Shown here: in pieces, positions 51,179 through 59,478 of the stretch
How positions within the stretch are numbered: the stretch's first letter is position 1
Layout: every line of letters begins with the position of its first letter
Source of the DNA: DATLWN01 sp963764315
GTDB taxonomy: Bacteria > Pseudomonadota > Zetaproteobacteria > Mariprofundales > Mariprofundaceae
Reading direction: 5' to 3'
Length of the DNA stretch: 64,000 bases
Assembly: GCA_963764315.1 (NCBI GenBank)
Contig: CAVXSB010000009.1
Span: 1 to 64,000 of the forward strand
Translations under genes and position numbers: made by a program
The notes under the pieces: generated by a model
Database searches by the model: none
What the model saw: the letters and a program-made list of their open reading frames with translations, nothing else
Told to the model about the DNA's origin: nothing

Positions 51179-51829
51179 TTATTTGCCTTGTAGGGAGGCA
51201 AGGCGCTCGGTCAGTGCCTCGCTGATCTGCGTCGCCTTCTCCGGGGGCATGAACGAAAGGATCTTGCCAACCCGCTTCTGGTCCATGCGCGACAGCAGCT
51301 TGACGGTCGTCTGCATGTCCATCAGTTCGATCATCGGCGCGGCCTTGTCGGGCTTCATGGTATCGTAGACGGCGGCAAGCTTCTTGATCTTCTTGCTCTT
51401 CAGTTTCTGTTCCTGTTTCAGGGCATCCTGGATGCTTGCCTCCAGCTTCTGCAGTTGGACGATGCGGGCTGCGGCCTTGGTCTCGGCGGCCTCGGCGGCC
51501 TTTTCGCGGGCATCCAGGGCCTTGGCGCGCTGATCCAGCTTGGCCTTGAGCCCACGCAAATGACTCAGTACCTCGAGCTCGGCCGCAGTCACGCTCTGCC
51601 CGGGTGCGCCCGGAAAGACGGAGGCTTCGGCCGTGCCGATGAGCGAGACCGCATGGGTGCCCGCCTGAGGCTGATCCTGTTGGGACATCTCGCCCGCATG
51701 CACGGGAGGCACGCTCAAGGCCGCTTCGGCACGGGCCTCGCCGCGGTGGGGCGACAAGGCGAGACCGATGCGCGCCACAACACCGAGGGTCAGCAGGATC
51801 ATCAGGCTCAGGGCATAGCGGCGCATCAT
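51179..51829 (-). CDS. MotE-like flagellar protein (MgtE N-terminal domain)
   Basis: 216 residues. N-terminal membrane helix or uncleaved signal (LSLMILLTLGVVARIGLA), coiled coil (LKAKLDQRAKALDAREKAAE) and an MgtE-N-like end (TVKLLSRMDQKRVGKILSFM). Similar MotE-type proteins help assemble stators in other bacteria. Overlaps fliJ by four bases; last gene of the flgB operon, with a 224-base gap to fliK. Confidence 0.75.
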   Translation of the reverse strand: MMRRYALSLMILLTLGVVARIGLALSPHRGEARAEAALSVPPVHAGEMSQQDQPQAGTHAVSLIGTAEASVFPGAPGQSVTAAELEVLSHLRGLKAKLDQRAKALDAREKAAEAAETKAAARIVQLQKLEASIQDALKQEQKLKSKKIKKLAAVYDTMKPDKAAPMIELMDMQTTVKLLSRMDQKRVGKILSFMPPEKATQISEALTERLASLQGK

Positions 51830-52269
51830 TGTCCGGCCTCCCTGCCCAGGCGTTGGGCCATCAGGTCATCGAGCTGTTGCTGGGCGACGCGCTCGGAGCG
51901 GCGCTCCACCTGGCGGTCCAGCTTCTCCTGTGCCCGCGTATGCGCCTTGCCCTTGTTCTCGCAGGACAGCATCTGTTGGCGCAGACCGCGCTCCTGTTCC
52001 CGCAGCTGCTCGCAGGACAGCATCAGCGACTCGCGGCGGGCGATGAGCTCCTGGCGCGCACATTCCATGGACACCAACTGGGCCCCTGTCATGCCGGCCG
52101 AAAAGGCATGCTGGAGCTGCCCTTCGATACTGGCCTGCTCCTCGACCGTGGCCTCAATGGCATCCTGCATGGATTTATGCTGCAACAGCAGGCCGGCCAG
52201 TTCGCTGGCCAGGCGGTCGCGCTCCTGTTCCTGGCGCTTGGCAAGCAGCTCATGCGGGGAGGCATTCAT
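51826..52269 (-). CDS. fliJ: Flagellar export protein FliJ
   Basis: 147-residue coiled-coil protein (RQEQERDRLASELAGLLLQH, CEQLREQERGLRQQML), the stalk-like partner of FliI/FliH. Placed directly after fliI with a four-base overlap, the usual order. Confidence 0.85.
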   Translation of the reverse strand: MNASPHELLAKRQEQERDRLASELAGLLLQHKSMQDAIEATVEEQASIEGQLQHAFSAGMTGAQLVSMECARQELIARRESLMLSCEQLREQERGLRQQMLSCENKGKAHTRAQEKLDRQVERRSERVAQQQLDDLMAQRLGREAGQ

Positions 52270-53612
52270 GAATCACGCATCAGCTGCAGCAGGTCATCCT
52301 GGGCCTGCCGAATCGTCGTGGATTGCTTCGGTTCCTGGCGCATGAAGTCCTTGATGTCGGGAAGCCGTTGCAGGACACGGTCCAGTTCGGGATTGCTGCC
52401 GGCTTCGTAGGCGCCCATATTCACCATATCCTCCATGCGCTCATACAGCGCAAGCTCTTCACGCAAGGAGCGTGCCGACTTCAGCACGTCCGTCGGCGTC
52501 AGTGCATTCGCCAGGCGGCTGACGCTTTTCAGCAGGCTGATGGCGGGGAAATGCCCCTGTTCGGCCAGGCGCCGTTCCAGCACGATATGCCCGTCGAGCA
52601 CGGCCAGCGCTGCATCGGCCACGGGGTCGGTCAGGTCGTCGCCCTCGACCAGCACGGTATACAGAGCGCTGAGGTTGCCGGGGCCGGCGCTGGGACCGGC
52701 GCGCTCGATCAATTCCGCCATCATGGAGAAGCAGGACGGGGTATAGCCCTTGCTGGTCGGCGGCTCACCCAGCATCAGGCCGATCTCGCGCTGTGCCTGC
52801 AGAAAACGCGTCAGGCTGTCCATCAACAGCAGCACGCGCTTGCCACGCTCACGGAAGGCCTCGGCGATGGTGGTGGCCGCCAGCGCCGCGCGCACGCGCA
52901 TCAACGGCGGCGTATCGGAGGTGGCGACGACGACGATGCAGCGGGCCATGGCCTCCGGGCCCAGGGCCCGCTCGAGGAACTCGCGCAGTTCGCGCCCACG
53001 CTCGCCGACCAGGGCGATGACATTGATATCGGCATCGCTGTTGCGCGCCAGCATGCCCAGCAGGGTGCTCTTGCCGACGCCGGCGGCGGCGAACAACCCC
53101 AGGCGCTGTCCCCAACCCATGCTCAGGCATGAATCGAGCAGGCGTACGCCGAGCTGCATCGGTTCGTCAATCAGCTGACGGCTCATCGGGTTCGGTGGGG
53201 AGTTGTGCAACGGATGGGGTTCCCCGGCCATGGGCAGTGGCTTGCCGTCCAGTGGCTGGCCGCAGGCATCCAGCACACGTCCGAGCAGGGCATCGGAGAT
53301 GCGGATGGATGGCGGCCCGGCCAGTGGCTGTACGACATTGCCGGGAGCAATGCCGCGCGTGGGGCCGACAGGCATCAGCAGCGTGAAGCTATCGCGGAAG
53401 CCGACAACCTCGGCCTCGATGGTCTTGCCCGTCGGCAGGTGGACGTGGCAGGCCCGGCCGACCTCGACGGCCAGGCCTTTTGCCTCGAGCATCGGCCCGA
53501 GCACCTTGTGAATACGGCCGCGGACCGGATATGGCGAGCTCTTCGACAGTCTCGCCAGTTCCCGTCGGCGGGTCGATTCACTCCACAGCTTGGGCAGCGG
53601 TTGCGGAGGCAT
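52266..53612 (-). CDS. fliI: Flagellar export ATPase FliI
   Basis: 448 residues. F1-ATPase-like: Walker A AAAGVGKSTLLGMLARN, Walker B LLLMDSLTRFLQA, arginine-finger region YTVLVEGDDLTDPVAD. Length is usual. Overlaps fliH by 35 bases. Confidence 0.96.
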   Translation of the reverse strand: MPPQPLPKLWSESTRRRELARLSKSSPYPVRGRIHKVLGPMLEAKGLAVEVGRACHVHLPTGKTIEAEVVGFRDSFTLLMPVGPTRGIAPGNVVQPLAGPPSIRISDALLGRVLDACGQPLDGKPLPMAGEPHPLHNSPPNPMSRQLIDEPMQLGVRLLDSCLSMGWGQRLGLFAAAGVGKSTLLGMLARNSDADINVIALVGERGRELREFLERALGPEAMARCIVVVATSDTPPLMRVRAALAATTIAEAFRERGKRVLLLMDSLTRFLQAQREIGLMLGEPPTSKGYTPSCFSMMAELIERAGPSAGPGNLSALYTVLVEGDDLTDPVADAALAVLDGHIVLERRLAEQGHFPAISLLKSVSRLANALTPTDVLKSARSLREELALYERMEDMVNMGAYEAGSNPELDRVLQRLPDIKDFMRQEPKQSTTIRQAQDDLLQLMRDS

Positions 53613-54273
53613 CGGGGGCCAGCATTTCCTGCTTCAGGCGGTCGACGGCATCGGCGATGGTCGCCTTCGGGTCCAGCAGGATATCCTGATCCTTGGTGAA
53701 CAGCCTGATGGTGCCGGGGGTCAGCGCGGCATCGGCCAGCAGCGACCATGCATGATCCTGATCGTCGAGAATCTTTTCGAACTTGCCGAGATCGTCCGGG
53801 TGGACGGCCAGCCCGAGCTTGGAGGTCGTAGGCATGGTATGGGAAACCCGCTCGGCCATGGAAAGCAGGCGGGTGCGTTCGGTATCGACGATATCGCCGA
53901 CCAGCCATTCGGCCAGGAATCCGGCGACATCGACGATGCTCTCGCTGATGCCGCGGTACATGCCGTCCAGTTGCGTGCCGGCTTCGGCCAGCACCGTCTC
54001 CATGCGTTCCAGGATCTGTTCCGCACGCTTGCGGCCCAGCTCCATGCCGGCCTTCTCGCCGGCCGCGTAGGCCTTGTCGTAGGCCTCGCGCTCGAGCACC
54101 GCCATGCGATCCTGGGCCTCGGCCAGCATTTGCTCCAGCTCGCTGACCCGGTCCGGCGTGCTCGGCATGGGTGCGGGTACCGGGGGATCCAGGTCGGTGA
54201 AGGGAAACACGGATTGTCCCGCGTCGTGGGGCAACGTTTTCAGTTCCAGTGGTTCCAGCTGCAGCTTGTACAT
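53578..54273 (-). CDS. fliH: Flagellar export protein FliH
   Basis: 231 residues. Stator of the FliI ATPase. Glu/Ala-rich coiled region (LEQMLAEAQDRMAVLEREAY), GxxxG-like AYAAGEKAGMELGRKRAEQI, then a globular V-ATPase-E-like domain ending in PKATIADAVDRLKQEM. Three bases after fliG. Confidence 0.9.
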   Translation of the reverse strand: MYKLQLEPLELKTLPHDAGQSVFPFTDLDPPVPAPMPSTPDRVSELEQMLAEAQDRMAVLEREAYDKAYAAGEKAGMELGRKRAEQILERMETVLAEAGTQLDGMYRGISESIVDVAGFLAEWLVGDIVDTERTRLLSMAERVSHTMPTTSKLGLAVHPDDLGKFEKILDDQDHAWSLLADAALTPGTIRLFTKDQDILLDPKATIADAVDRLKQEMLAPDASATAAQAVE

Positions 54274-54276
54274 GGC

Positions 54277-55281
54277 CTAGAACACCAGATCGTCTTGCTG
54301 GCCGAGGGTGATGACGCCCTCTTCGTCCAGCGTGCGCGCGATCTCCAGGATGGTGCGCTGGCTTTTCTCGACGTCGGCAATCTTGATCGGCCCCATGACC
54401 TCGATGTCCTCGCGCAGAATGTCGGCCGCACGCTGCGACATATTGCCGAGGAAATGCTCGCGGATGTCGTCGGAGGCGCCCTTCAGCGCCTTCACCAGAT
54501 CCTCGGAGGCGACCTGTTTGAGGATCTGCTGCATGTCCCGGCCCGACAGGTTCAGGAAGTCCTCGAACATCAGCAACTGGCTGTCCACCTGCTCGAACAG
54601 CTCGGGATCCTTTTCCCGCAGGTGATCCAGGATGGGCTTGGTGATCTTGCTGTCCAGCGTCTTCAGGATGTCGACGACGCGCACCATGCCGTCGAAGTTC
54701 AGGCCGGAGCCGCCCTGTGCCTCGCTGAGCTCGCGTTCCAGCGCCTCCTCGATGTCGCGCACGATGTCGCGCGGCACGCTCTCGATCTTGGACATGCGGA
54801 ACACCACCGACATCTGCAGATCCTCGGGCAGCAGGGAGATGATGTCGCTGGAGTGCTCCGATTTGAGGTTGGCCAGGATGATGGCGATGACCTGCGGGCT
54901 TTCGTTCTTGATCAGGGTGAACACCGCCTTCGGCTTCATGCGCGCCAGTCTGGCCCAGATCGACATCTTGCTGTTCTCCGCCTCATCCAGGCTCTCGAGG
55001 ATGCGCTGAAGCCGCGAGCCGTCGACGACCTGCTTCAGCATCTCCTTGACCTGCTCGGGGGTGGAGATCATCAGCTTACCCTGGCTGGAAATCTGTTCGA
55101 ATTCGCCGTGGACCTTGGCCAGCGCATCTTCGCCGAGCCGGGAAACCTGGGGCATGCGGCGGGCAATCTCCGTCAGCGAATCGTCGTCCATCCTCTTCAT
55201 GACGTCGGCGGAGATCTCCGGCCCCAGGGACATCAGGAACAGGGCCGCCTTGTCCGTTCCGCTCATGGGTTGTTCACTCAT
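54277..55281 (-). CDS. fliG: Flagellar rotor protein FliG
   Basis: 334 residues. Torque ring on FliF. FliG_N: LFLMSLGPEISADVMKRM; middle: PQVIAIILANLKSEHSSDII; C-terminal torque helix with DPELFEQVDSQLLMFEDFLN and VALKGASDDIREHFLG-like charged residues. ATG 55281 overlaps the fliF stop (ATGA); a start five codons earlier is not coupled. Confidence 0.95.
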   Translation of the reverse strand: MSEQPMSGTDKAALFLMSLGPEISADVMKRMDDDSLTEIARRMPQVSRLGEDALAKVHGEFEQISSQGKLMISTPEQVKEMLKQVVDGSRLQRILESLDEAENSKMSIWARLARMKPKAVFTLIKNESPQVIAIILANLKSEHSSDIISLLPEDLQMSVVFRMSKIESVPRDIVRDIEEALERELSEAQGGSGLNFDGMVRVVDILKTLDSKITKPILDHLREKDPELFEQVDSQLLMFEDFLNLSGRDMQQILKQVASEDLVKALKGASDDIREHFLGNMSQRAADILREDIEVMGPIKIADVEKSQRTILEIARTLDEEGVITLGQQDDLVF

Positions 55282-56948
55282 GATTCGCGCATCCACTGCT
55301 GCAGGATCAGGGCGGTCTGGTCAGGGTTGGCCGCGGCCAACTGCTTGGCGGGCGACTGGAACTCGAGATGCTCGATCGAGGCGTTTGGCAGGGCAGCCGT
55401 CACGGCAGCCATGCCGTCGCTGAATTCGGAGGTATCGGGCTGCGATGTGCGCACCGTCGGGTCGGTCAGGCGCTTGGCCAGCGGCCGCAGGATGAACAGC
55501 GCGATCAGCACCAGGGCGAGGCCAGCCAGACCGTAGCGGGCGACCTGCAGGTAGAAGGCCCGGTTCTGGCTATCCGTCAGGGCCTTGGCGTCGGCCGGGT
55601 TGTGGATGTCGACCAACGGCATGCTTTGCACATCCACCGTGTCGCCGCGATCCTCGTCATAGCCGATGGCGCGCTGTACCAGGGACTGGATACTGGATAA
55701 CTGCTGCTTGCCGCGTGGCACGAATTGCTGCTTGCCGTTCACCGTCTTCATGTGGCCGCCGACGATGACGGCCACCGACAGGCGCTTGATGCCGCCGCTC
55801 GGCACGATGACATGTTCGCGGGTGCTGCTGATCTCGTAGTTGGTGACGCGTTCGGTATGCGTGGCCTGATCGGACGGGCCACTGGCAGCGCCCTTTTTCT
55901 TGCCCTTGCCCTTGCCGCTGGTGGCCGGATTGGCGCCCGGGGTGTTCGAGGCGATGCCCGGCACGCCCACCGGCGGTGCAGAGGTGCCGTTGTTCGTGCG
56001 GCTTTCGGTATCCACACGCTGACTGCGCACGACCTGCTCGTCGGGGTTGTAGCTCTGCTTCTGCTGGTCCATTTGCTCGCGATTGAGCTGGGCGGTGACG
56101 CGCACCACGGCCTGTCCGACGCCGACTACCTGTTCGAGCATGCTGGTCAGGCGATTCTCCATGCGCCGTTCGAGATTGGTCTGGTAGTCCTGCAGCGTGC
56201 GCCCGGAGCCCATGGTGTTGGTGCCCTTGTCGCTGGATAGGAGGTTGCCGGCGCTGTCGACGACGGTGACCTGCTTCGGCGTCAGATCGGGGACGCCGGC
56301 GGCCACGAGGTTCTGGATGGCCTGCACCGTTTGTGCCGGCAGCTGCCGATCCCCTTCCAGCTGCAGCATGACGGAGGCGCTGGCCTTACGCTGGCGGTCG
56401 GCAAAGGCCGAGTCCTTGGGCATGACGAGTTGCACGCGCGCCGCCGAGACCTGGGGAAGCACCTCGATGGTACGCGCCAACTCCCCCTGCAGGGCGCGCT
56501 GGTAATTGACCTTCTGGGCGAACTCGCTGAGGCCGAAGTTATCGGCCTTGTCGAACAGTTCGAAACCGACGCCGTTCGTCGGCGTGATGCCTTCCCCGGC
56601 CAGCTTGATGCGCGCCGTGTACAGCTGGTCGGCCGGCACCATGACGTTGCCGCTGCCCTGTAGCTGATACGGGATATGGGCCTTCTGCAAGGAATCGACG
56701 ACGTGCGCCGATTCCTTGTCGTCCATGCCGCCGTAGAGCAGGCGGTATTGGGGCTTGGCCGACCAGAAGGCGAGGCTGATGAAGCCCAGCATCATCAGGA
56801 TGCCGGCCGTGGCCAGAATGAGGCGGCGGTTTTTCGGCATGTGCGCGATGAAGCGCATGCCTTCGGGGGCCGCGCCCTGGGCCTGGTCGGCGACAGGTAT
56901 CGGGCTGGGCATGGGATTCGTGGCGAGGGAGGAGGGGGTGTCGGCCAT
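55278..56948 (-). CDS. fliF: MS-ring protein FliF
   Basis: 556 residues. Two membrane helices (ATAGILMMLGFISLAFWSA near 45-63; YGLAGLALVLIALFILRPLA near 470-490) with the periplasmic ring-building motifs between them (LYGGMDDKESAHVVDSLQKA, EGITPTNGVGFELFDKADNF). C-terminal FliG-binding tail. Base of the flagellum. Confidence 0.95.
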   Translation of the reverse strand: MADTPSSLATNPMPSPIPVADQAQGAAPEGMRFIAHMPKNRRLILATAGILMMLGFISLAFWSAKPQYRLLYGGMDDKESAHVVDSLQKAHIPYQLQGSGNVMVPADQLYTARIKLAGEGITPTNGVGFELFDKADNFGLSEFAQKVNYQRALQGELARTIEVLPQVSAARVQLVMPKDSAFADRQRKASASVMLQLEGDRQLPAQTVQAIQNLVAAGVPDLTPKQVTVVDSAGNLLSSDKGTNTMGSGRTLQDYQTNLERRMENRLTSMLEQVVGVGQAVVRVTAQLNREQMDQQKQSYNPDEQVVRSQRVDTESRTNNGTSAPPVGVPGIASNTPGANPATSGKGKGKKKGAASGPSDQATHTERVTNYEISSTREHVIVPSGGIKRLSVAVIVGGHMKTVNGKQQFVPRGKQQLSSIQSLVQRAIGYDEDRGDTVDVQSMPLVDIHNPADAKALTDSQNRAFYLQVARYGLAGLALVLIALFILRPLAKRLTDPTVRTSQPDTSEFSDGMAAVTAALPNASIEHLEFQSPAKQLAAANPDQTALILQQWMRES

Positions 56949-56954
56949 GGCTTA

Positions 56955-57242
56955 TCAGACCTGCATATGCATGACTTCGGTGTAGGCGCTGACCAGCTTG
57001 TTGCGCACCGCCATCAGCGTCTGGAAGGACAGGTCGGCCTTCTCCACGGCCAGGACCGTCTCGGAGACGCTGCCGCCCTTGCCCTCGGCCATGGCGGTGG
57101 CCGCATGTTCGGCCGTCTCATGCTGCTGTTCCATCTGCTGCACATAGTGCTTGAGCAGATTGGAGAAGTTGCCGGTGGTGCCGGCTGCCTGGCCGTTCTG
57201 AGGCAGGCTGGGGACACCGGGGTTGATGCCGTTGATTTGCAT
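56955..57242 (-). CDS. fliE: Hook-basal body protein FliE
   Basis: 95 residues. Links MS ring to rod. FliE signature ETVLAVEKADLSFQTLMAVR and NKLVSAYTEVMHMQV at the C-terminus. Nine bases after flgC. Confidence 0.95.
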   Translation of the reverse strand: MQINGINPGVPSLPQNGQAAGTTGNFSNLLKHYVQQMEQQHETAEHAATAMAEGKGGSVSETVLAVEKADLSFQTLMAVRNKLVSAYTEVMHMQV

Positions 57243-57251
57243 GGCTTACTC

Positions 57252-57698
57252 CTAGCGCAACAGGCCGAGGGTCTTCATGAACATCCGCTTGGATGCCTGA
57301 AGCACGGACACGTCGGATTCGTAGCCGCGGCTGGCACCGGTCAGGTCCGCCATCTCCTGCACGGGGTTGACGTTCGGGTAGCTGACCATGCCCTTGGCAT
57401 TGGCGTCGGGATGCGAGGGGTCGTACACCTGGCGGAACGGGCTCGGGTCCTGGACGATGGACTGGACCTTGACGCTGGCATCCTGGCCCCCCTGCTGTGA
57501 TGAAAATATGTCCTTGAAACTTGGCTTCGCCGGCTGCGTTTGCAGTACGACCATGCGTCGACGGTAGGGGCCGCCGGAGGAGGTGCGTGTCGATTCGGCG
57601 TTGGCGATGTTCTCTGACACGACGTCAACACGCGTGCGCTGTGCCGACATGCCGGAGGCGGCGATTTTCATGGAGGTGAACAGTGAGTTTGCCATCAT
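57252..57698 (-). CDS. flgC: Proximal rod protein FlgC
   Basis: 148 residues. Axial N-terminus (SMKIAASGMSAQRTRVDVVS) and YPNVNPVQEMADLTGASRGY at the C-terminus. ATGATG at the start overlaps the flgB stop. Confidence 0.95.
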   Translation of the reverse strand: MMANSLFTSMKIAASGMSAQRTRVDVVSENIANAESTRTSSGGPYRRRMVVLQTQPAKPSFKDIFSSQQGGQDASVKVQSIVQDPSPFRQVYDPSHPDANAKGMVSYPNVNPVQEMADLTGASRGYESDVSVLQASKRMFMKTLGLLR

Positions 57699-58108
57699 TT
57701 GGCTCCTTTCAGCACGCCCTGGATATCCTGGATCTCTCCGCTCATCAGGCGCAGCGTGAACTCTTGCATCATCTGGTTCTCGGCCATGCCTTCCGTCTCC
57801 TTCTGCACGTCGACGGTGTTGCCGTCCATGTGTTCGGGGGAGGCACCTGATGAGGACGCATCCATGCCCAATATGGAGTGGAAGTTCCCCTGCATATGGC
57901 GACTGTTGGTGCGCGCCAGGCCGCCCTCGTCAGAGGTTTGGCGACTCAGGTTCTGGAAGATGTTTTGGAAGCTGCGGGTGTCGGCCTTGTAGTTCGGCAC
58001 ATCGGCATTGGCGATGTTGGCGGCATGCACGGACTGCATCTGCTCGCGGGCCCTGAGCGCGGTTTCCAGCCGCTGGAAGTTGGTGTCGAATAAGAATGAA
58101 TCGCTCAT
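57695..58108 (-). CDS. flgB: Proximal rod protein FlgB
   Basis: 137 residues. Axial motif LETALRAREQMQSVHAANIA, NADVPNYKADTRSF, and C-terminal ENQMMQEFTLRLMSGEIQD. First gene of flgB-flgC-fliE-F-G-H-I-J-motE, with ribosome site aaggaggg and a sigma-54 promoter upstream. Confidence 0.95.
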   Translation of the reverse strand: MSDSFLFDTNFQRLETALRAREQMQSVHAANIANADVPNYKADTRSFQNIFQNLSRQTSDEGGLARTNSRHMQGNFHSILGMDASSSGASPEHMDGNTVDVQKETEGMAENQMMQEFTLRLMSGEIQDIQGVLKGAK

Positions 58109-58122
58109 GTTGATACCCTCCT

Positions 58123-59478
58123 TCAGGCGCTTACCGTGGAGTTAGCAATACCCGTGCCGGATTCGTATTCCCGCAGCTTGTTGCGCAGGGTACGGATGCT
58201 GATGCCCAATAGCCTCGCGGCTTCCTGGCGGTTGTCGCGCACATGCATCAGGGTTTTCTCGATCAGGGCCCGCTCCATGTCGCGGATGGACATGCCGGCA
58301 GATATTTCTTCTGCAGTATCCGCGGTGGCAGCCGATGGCGGGGCCGGACTGAGGCCGAGATGGGCGGCGCCGATGCGGCCGTCGATGGCCGTCAGAAAGG
58401 CGCGATGCATGCAGTTTTCCAGCTCGCGCGCGTTGCCGGGCCAACGATGCGCCTTCATGGCGGTCACGGCCTCGGTGGTCAGCATCGGACTTTGCTTGCC
58501 GTACATGGCGGAGAAATGGGCCAGGAAATGTTTGGCCAGGGGCAGCACATCATCCGGGCGGCGGCACAGTGGTGGCAGCTGCACGCTGACGACGTTCAGG
58601 CGGTAATACAGGTCTTGCCGGAACTGACCCTCGGCGATGGCCTCCAGCAGGTTGCGGTTGCTGGTGGCAATGATGCGCACGTCGACCTTGACCGGGGAGC
58701 GCCCGCCCAAGCGGTCGACCTCCTCCTCCTGTAGCACGCGCAGCAGCTTGGCCTGCAGGTGCACCGGCATCTCGGTGATCTCGTCCAGCAGCAGGGTGCC
58801 GCCATGGGCCAGTTCGAACTTGCCCGGGCGGGCGGAGACGGCGCCGGTGAACGCCCCCTTCTCGTAGCCGAACAGCTCGGCCTCGAGCATGCCCTCCGGG
58901 ATGGCGGCGCAATTGATGGCGACGAAGGCGGCGTCCCTGCGATCGGAGCACTGGTGGATATAGCGGGACAGCCTCTCCTTGCCGGTGCCGGATTCGCCGA
59001 TGACGAAGACCGAGGCCTTCGAGGGGGCCACGAGCGCCACCTGATCGAGCAGGCGGCGTGTCTCGACATCGCGGGTGACGAAGCCATCGCTATGCACCTG
59101 CAGATCCTTGGCCTGCTGGCTCAGCGCCGTGCGATGCGCAGCGCTGCGCATATAGATGCCCAGGATCTCGTCCGGGCACGGGAATACGCGATAGTCCATG
59201 GCGCCCGTGCGCATCAGGTCCGAGGCGCGATCGGCATTGGCGTGTCCGGACAGGATGATCAGGTTGGCCTGGGGTAGATGCCCGAACAGCCGCTGGGCCT
59301 GGCCGATGGCCACCGATGAGTCCCACAGGAAGATCAGCGTGTCCGCATCGAGCGCGGCCGATTCGTCGGGCACATGGGTATAGCTCTCCACCGGGACTTC
59401 TACGCCCATGCGCCCAAACTGCACCTGCAGCTCCGCCGCGTGCTCGTCGGGGAAGGCCAGTAACATGACGCGCTTCAT
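58123..59478 (-). CDS. Sigma-54-dependent regulator with degenerate receiver (FlbD/FleQ type)
   Basis: 451 residues. N-terminal receiver-like region (1-120) lacking the acidic pair (MLLAFPDEHAA), so probably not phosphorylated. AAA+ domain: Walker A GESGTGKERL, sigma-54 contact GAFTGA (ELFGYEKGAFTGAV), HGGTLLLDEI. C-terminal Fis-type helix-turn-helix (EAARLLGISIRTLRNKLREY). Likely activates the sigma-54 flagellar promoters. The flgB promoter lies inside its 3' end. Overlaps the TPR gene by four bases. Confidence 0.9.
   Translation of the reverse strand: MKRVMLLAFPDEHAAELQVQFGRMGVEVPVESYTHVPDESAALDADTLIFLWDSSVAIGQAQRLFGHLPQANLIILSGHANADRASDLMRTGAMDYRVFPCPDEILGIYMRSAAHRTALSQQAKDLQVHSDGFVTRDVETRRLLDQVALVAPSKASVFVIGESGTGKERLSRYIHQCSDRRDAAFVAINCAAIPEGMLEAELFGYEKGAFTGAVSARPGKFELAHGGTLLLDEITEMPVHLQAKLLRVLQEEEVDRLGGRSPVKVDVRIIATSNRNLLEAIAEGQFRQDLYYRLNVVSVQLPPLCRRPDDVLPLAKHFLAHFSAMYGKQSPMLTTEAVTAMKAHRWPGNARELENCMHRAFLTAIDGRIGAAHLGLSPAPPSAATADTAEEISAGMSIRDMERALIEKTLMHVRDNRQEAARLLGISIRTLRNKLREYESGTGIANSTVSA
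58145..58159 (-). promoter_or_regulatory. Sigma-54 promoter of the flgB-fliJ operon
   Basis: Minus strand CGGCACG-ggta-TTGC, one mismatch (first base) against TGGCACG-N4-TTGC. Sits in the last codons of the regulator gene, 37 bases before the flgB start. Confidence 0.8.
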
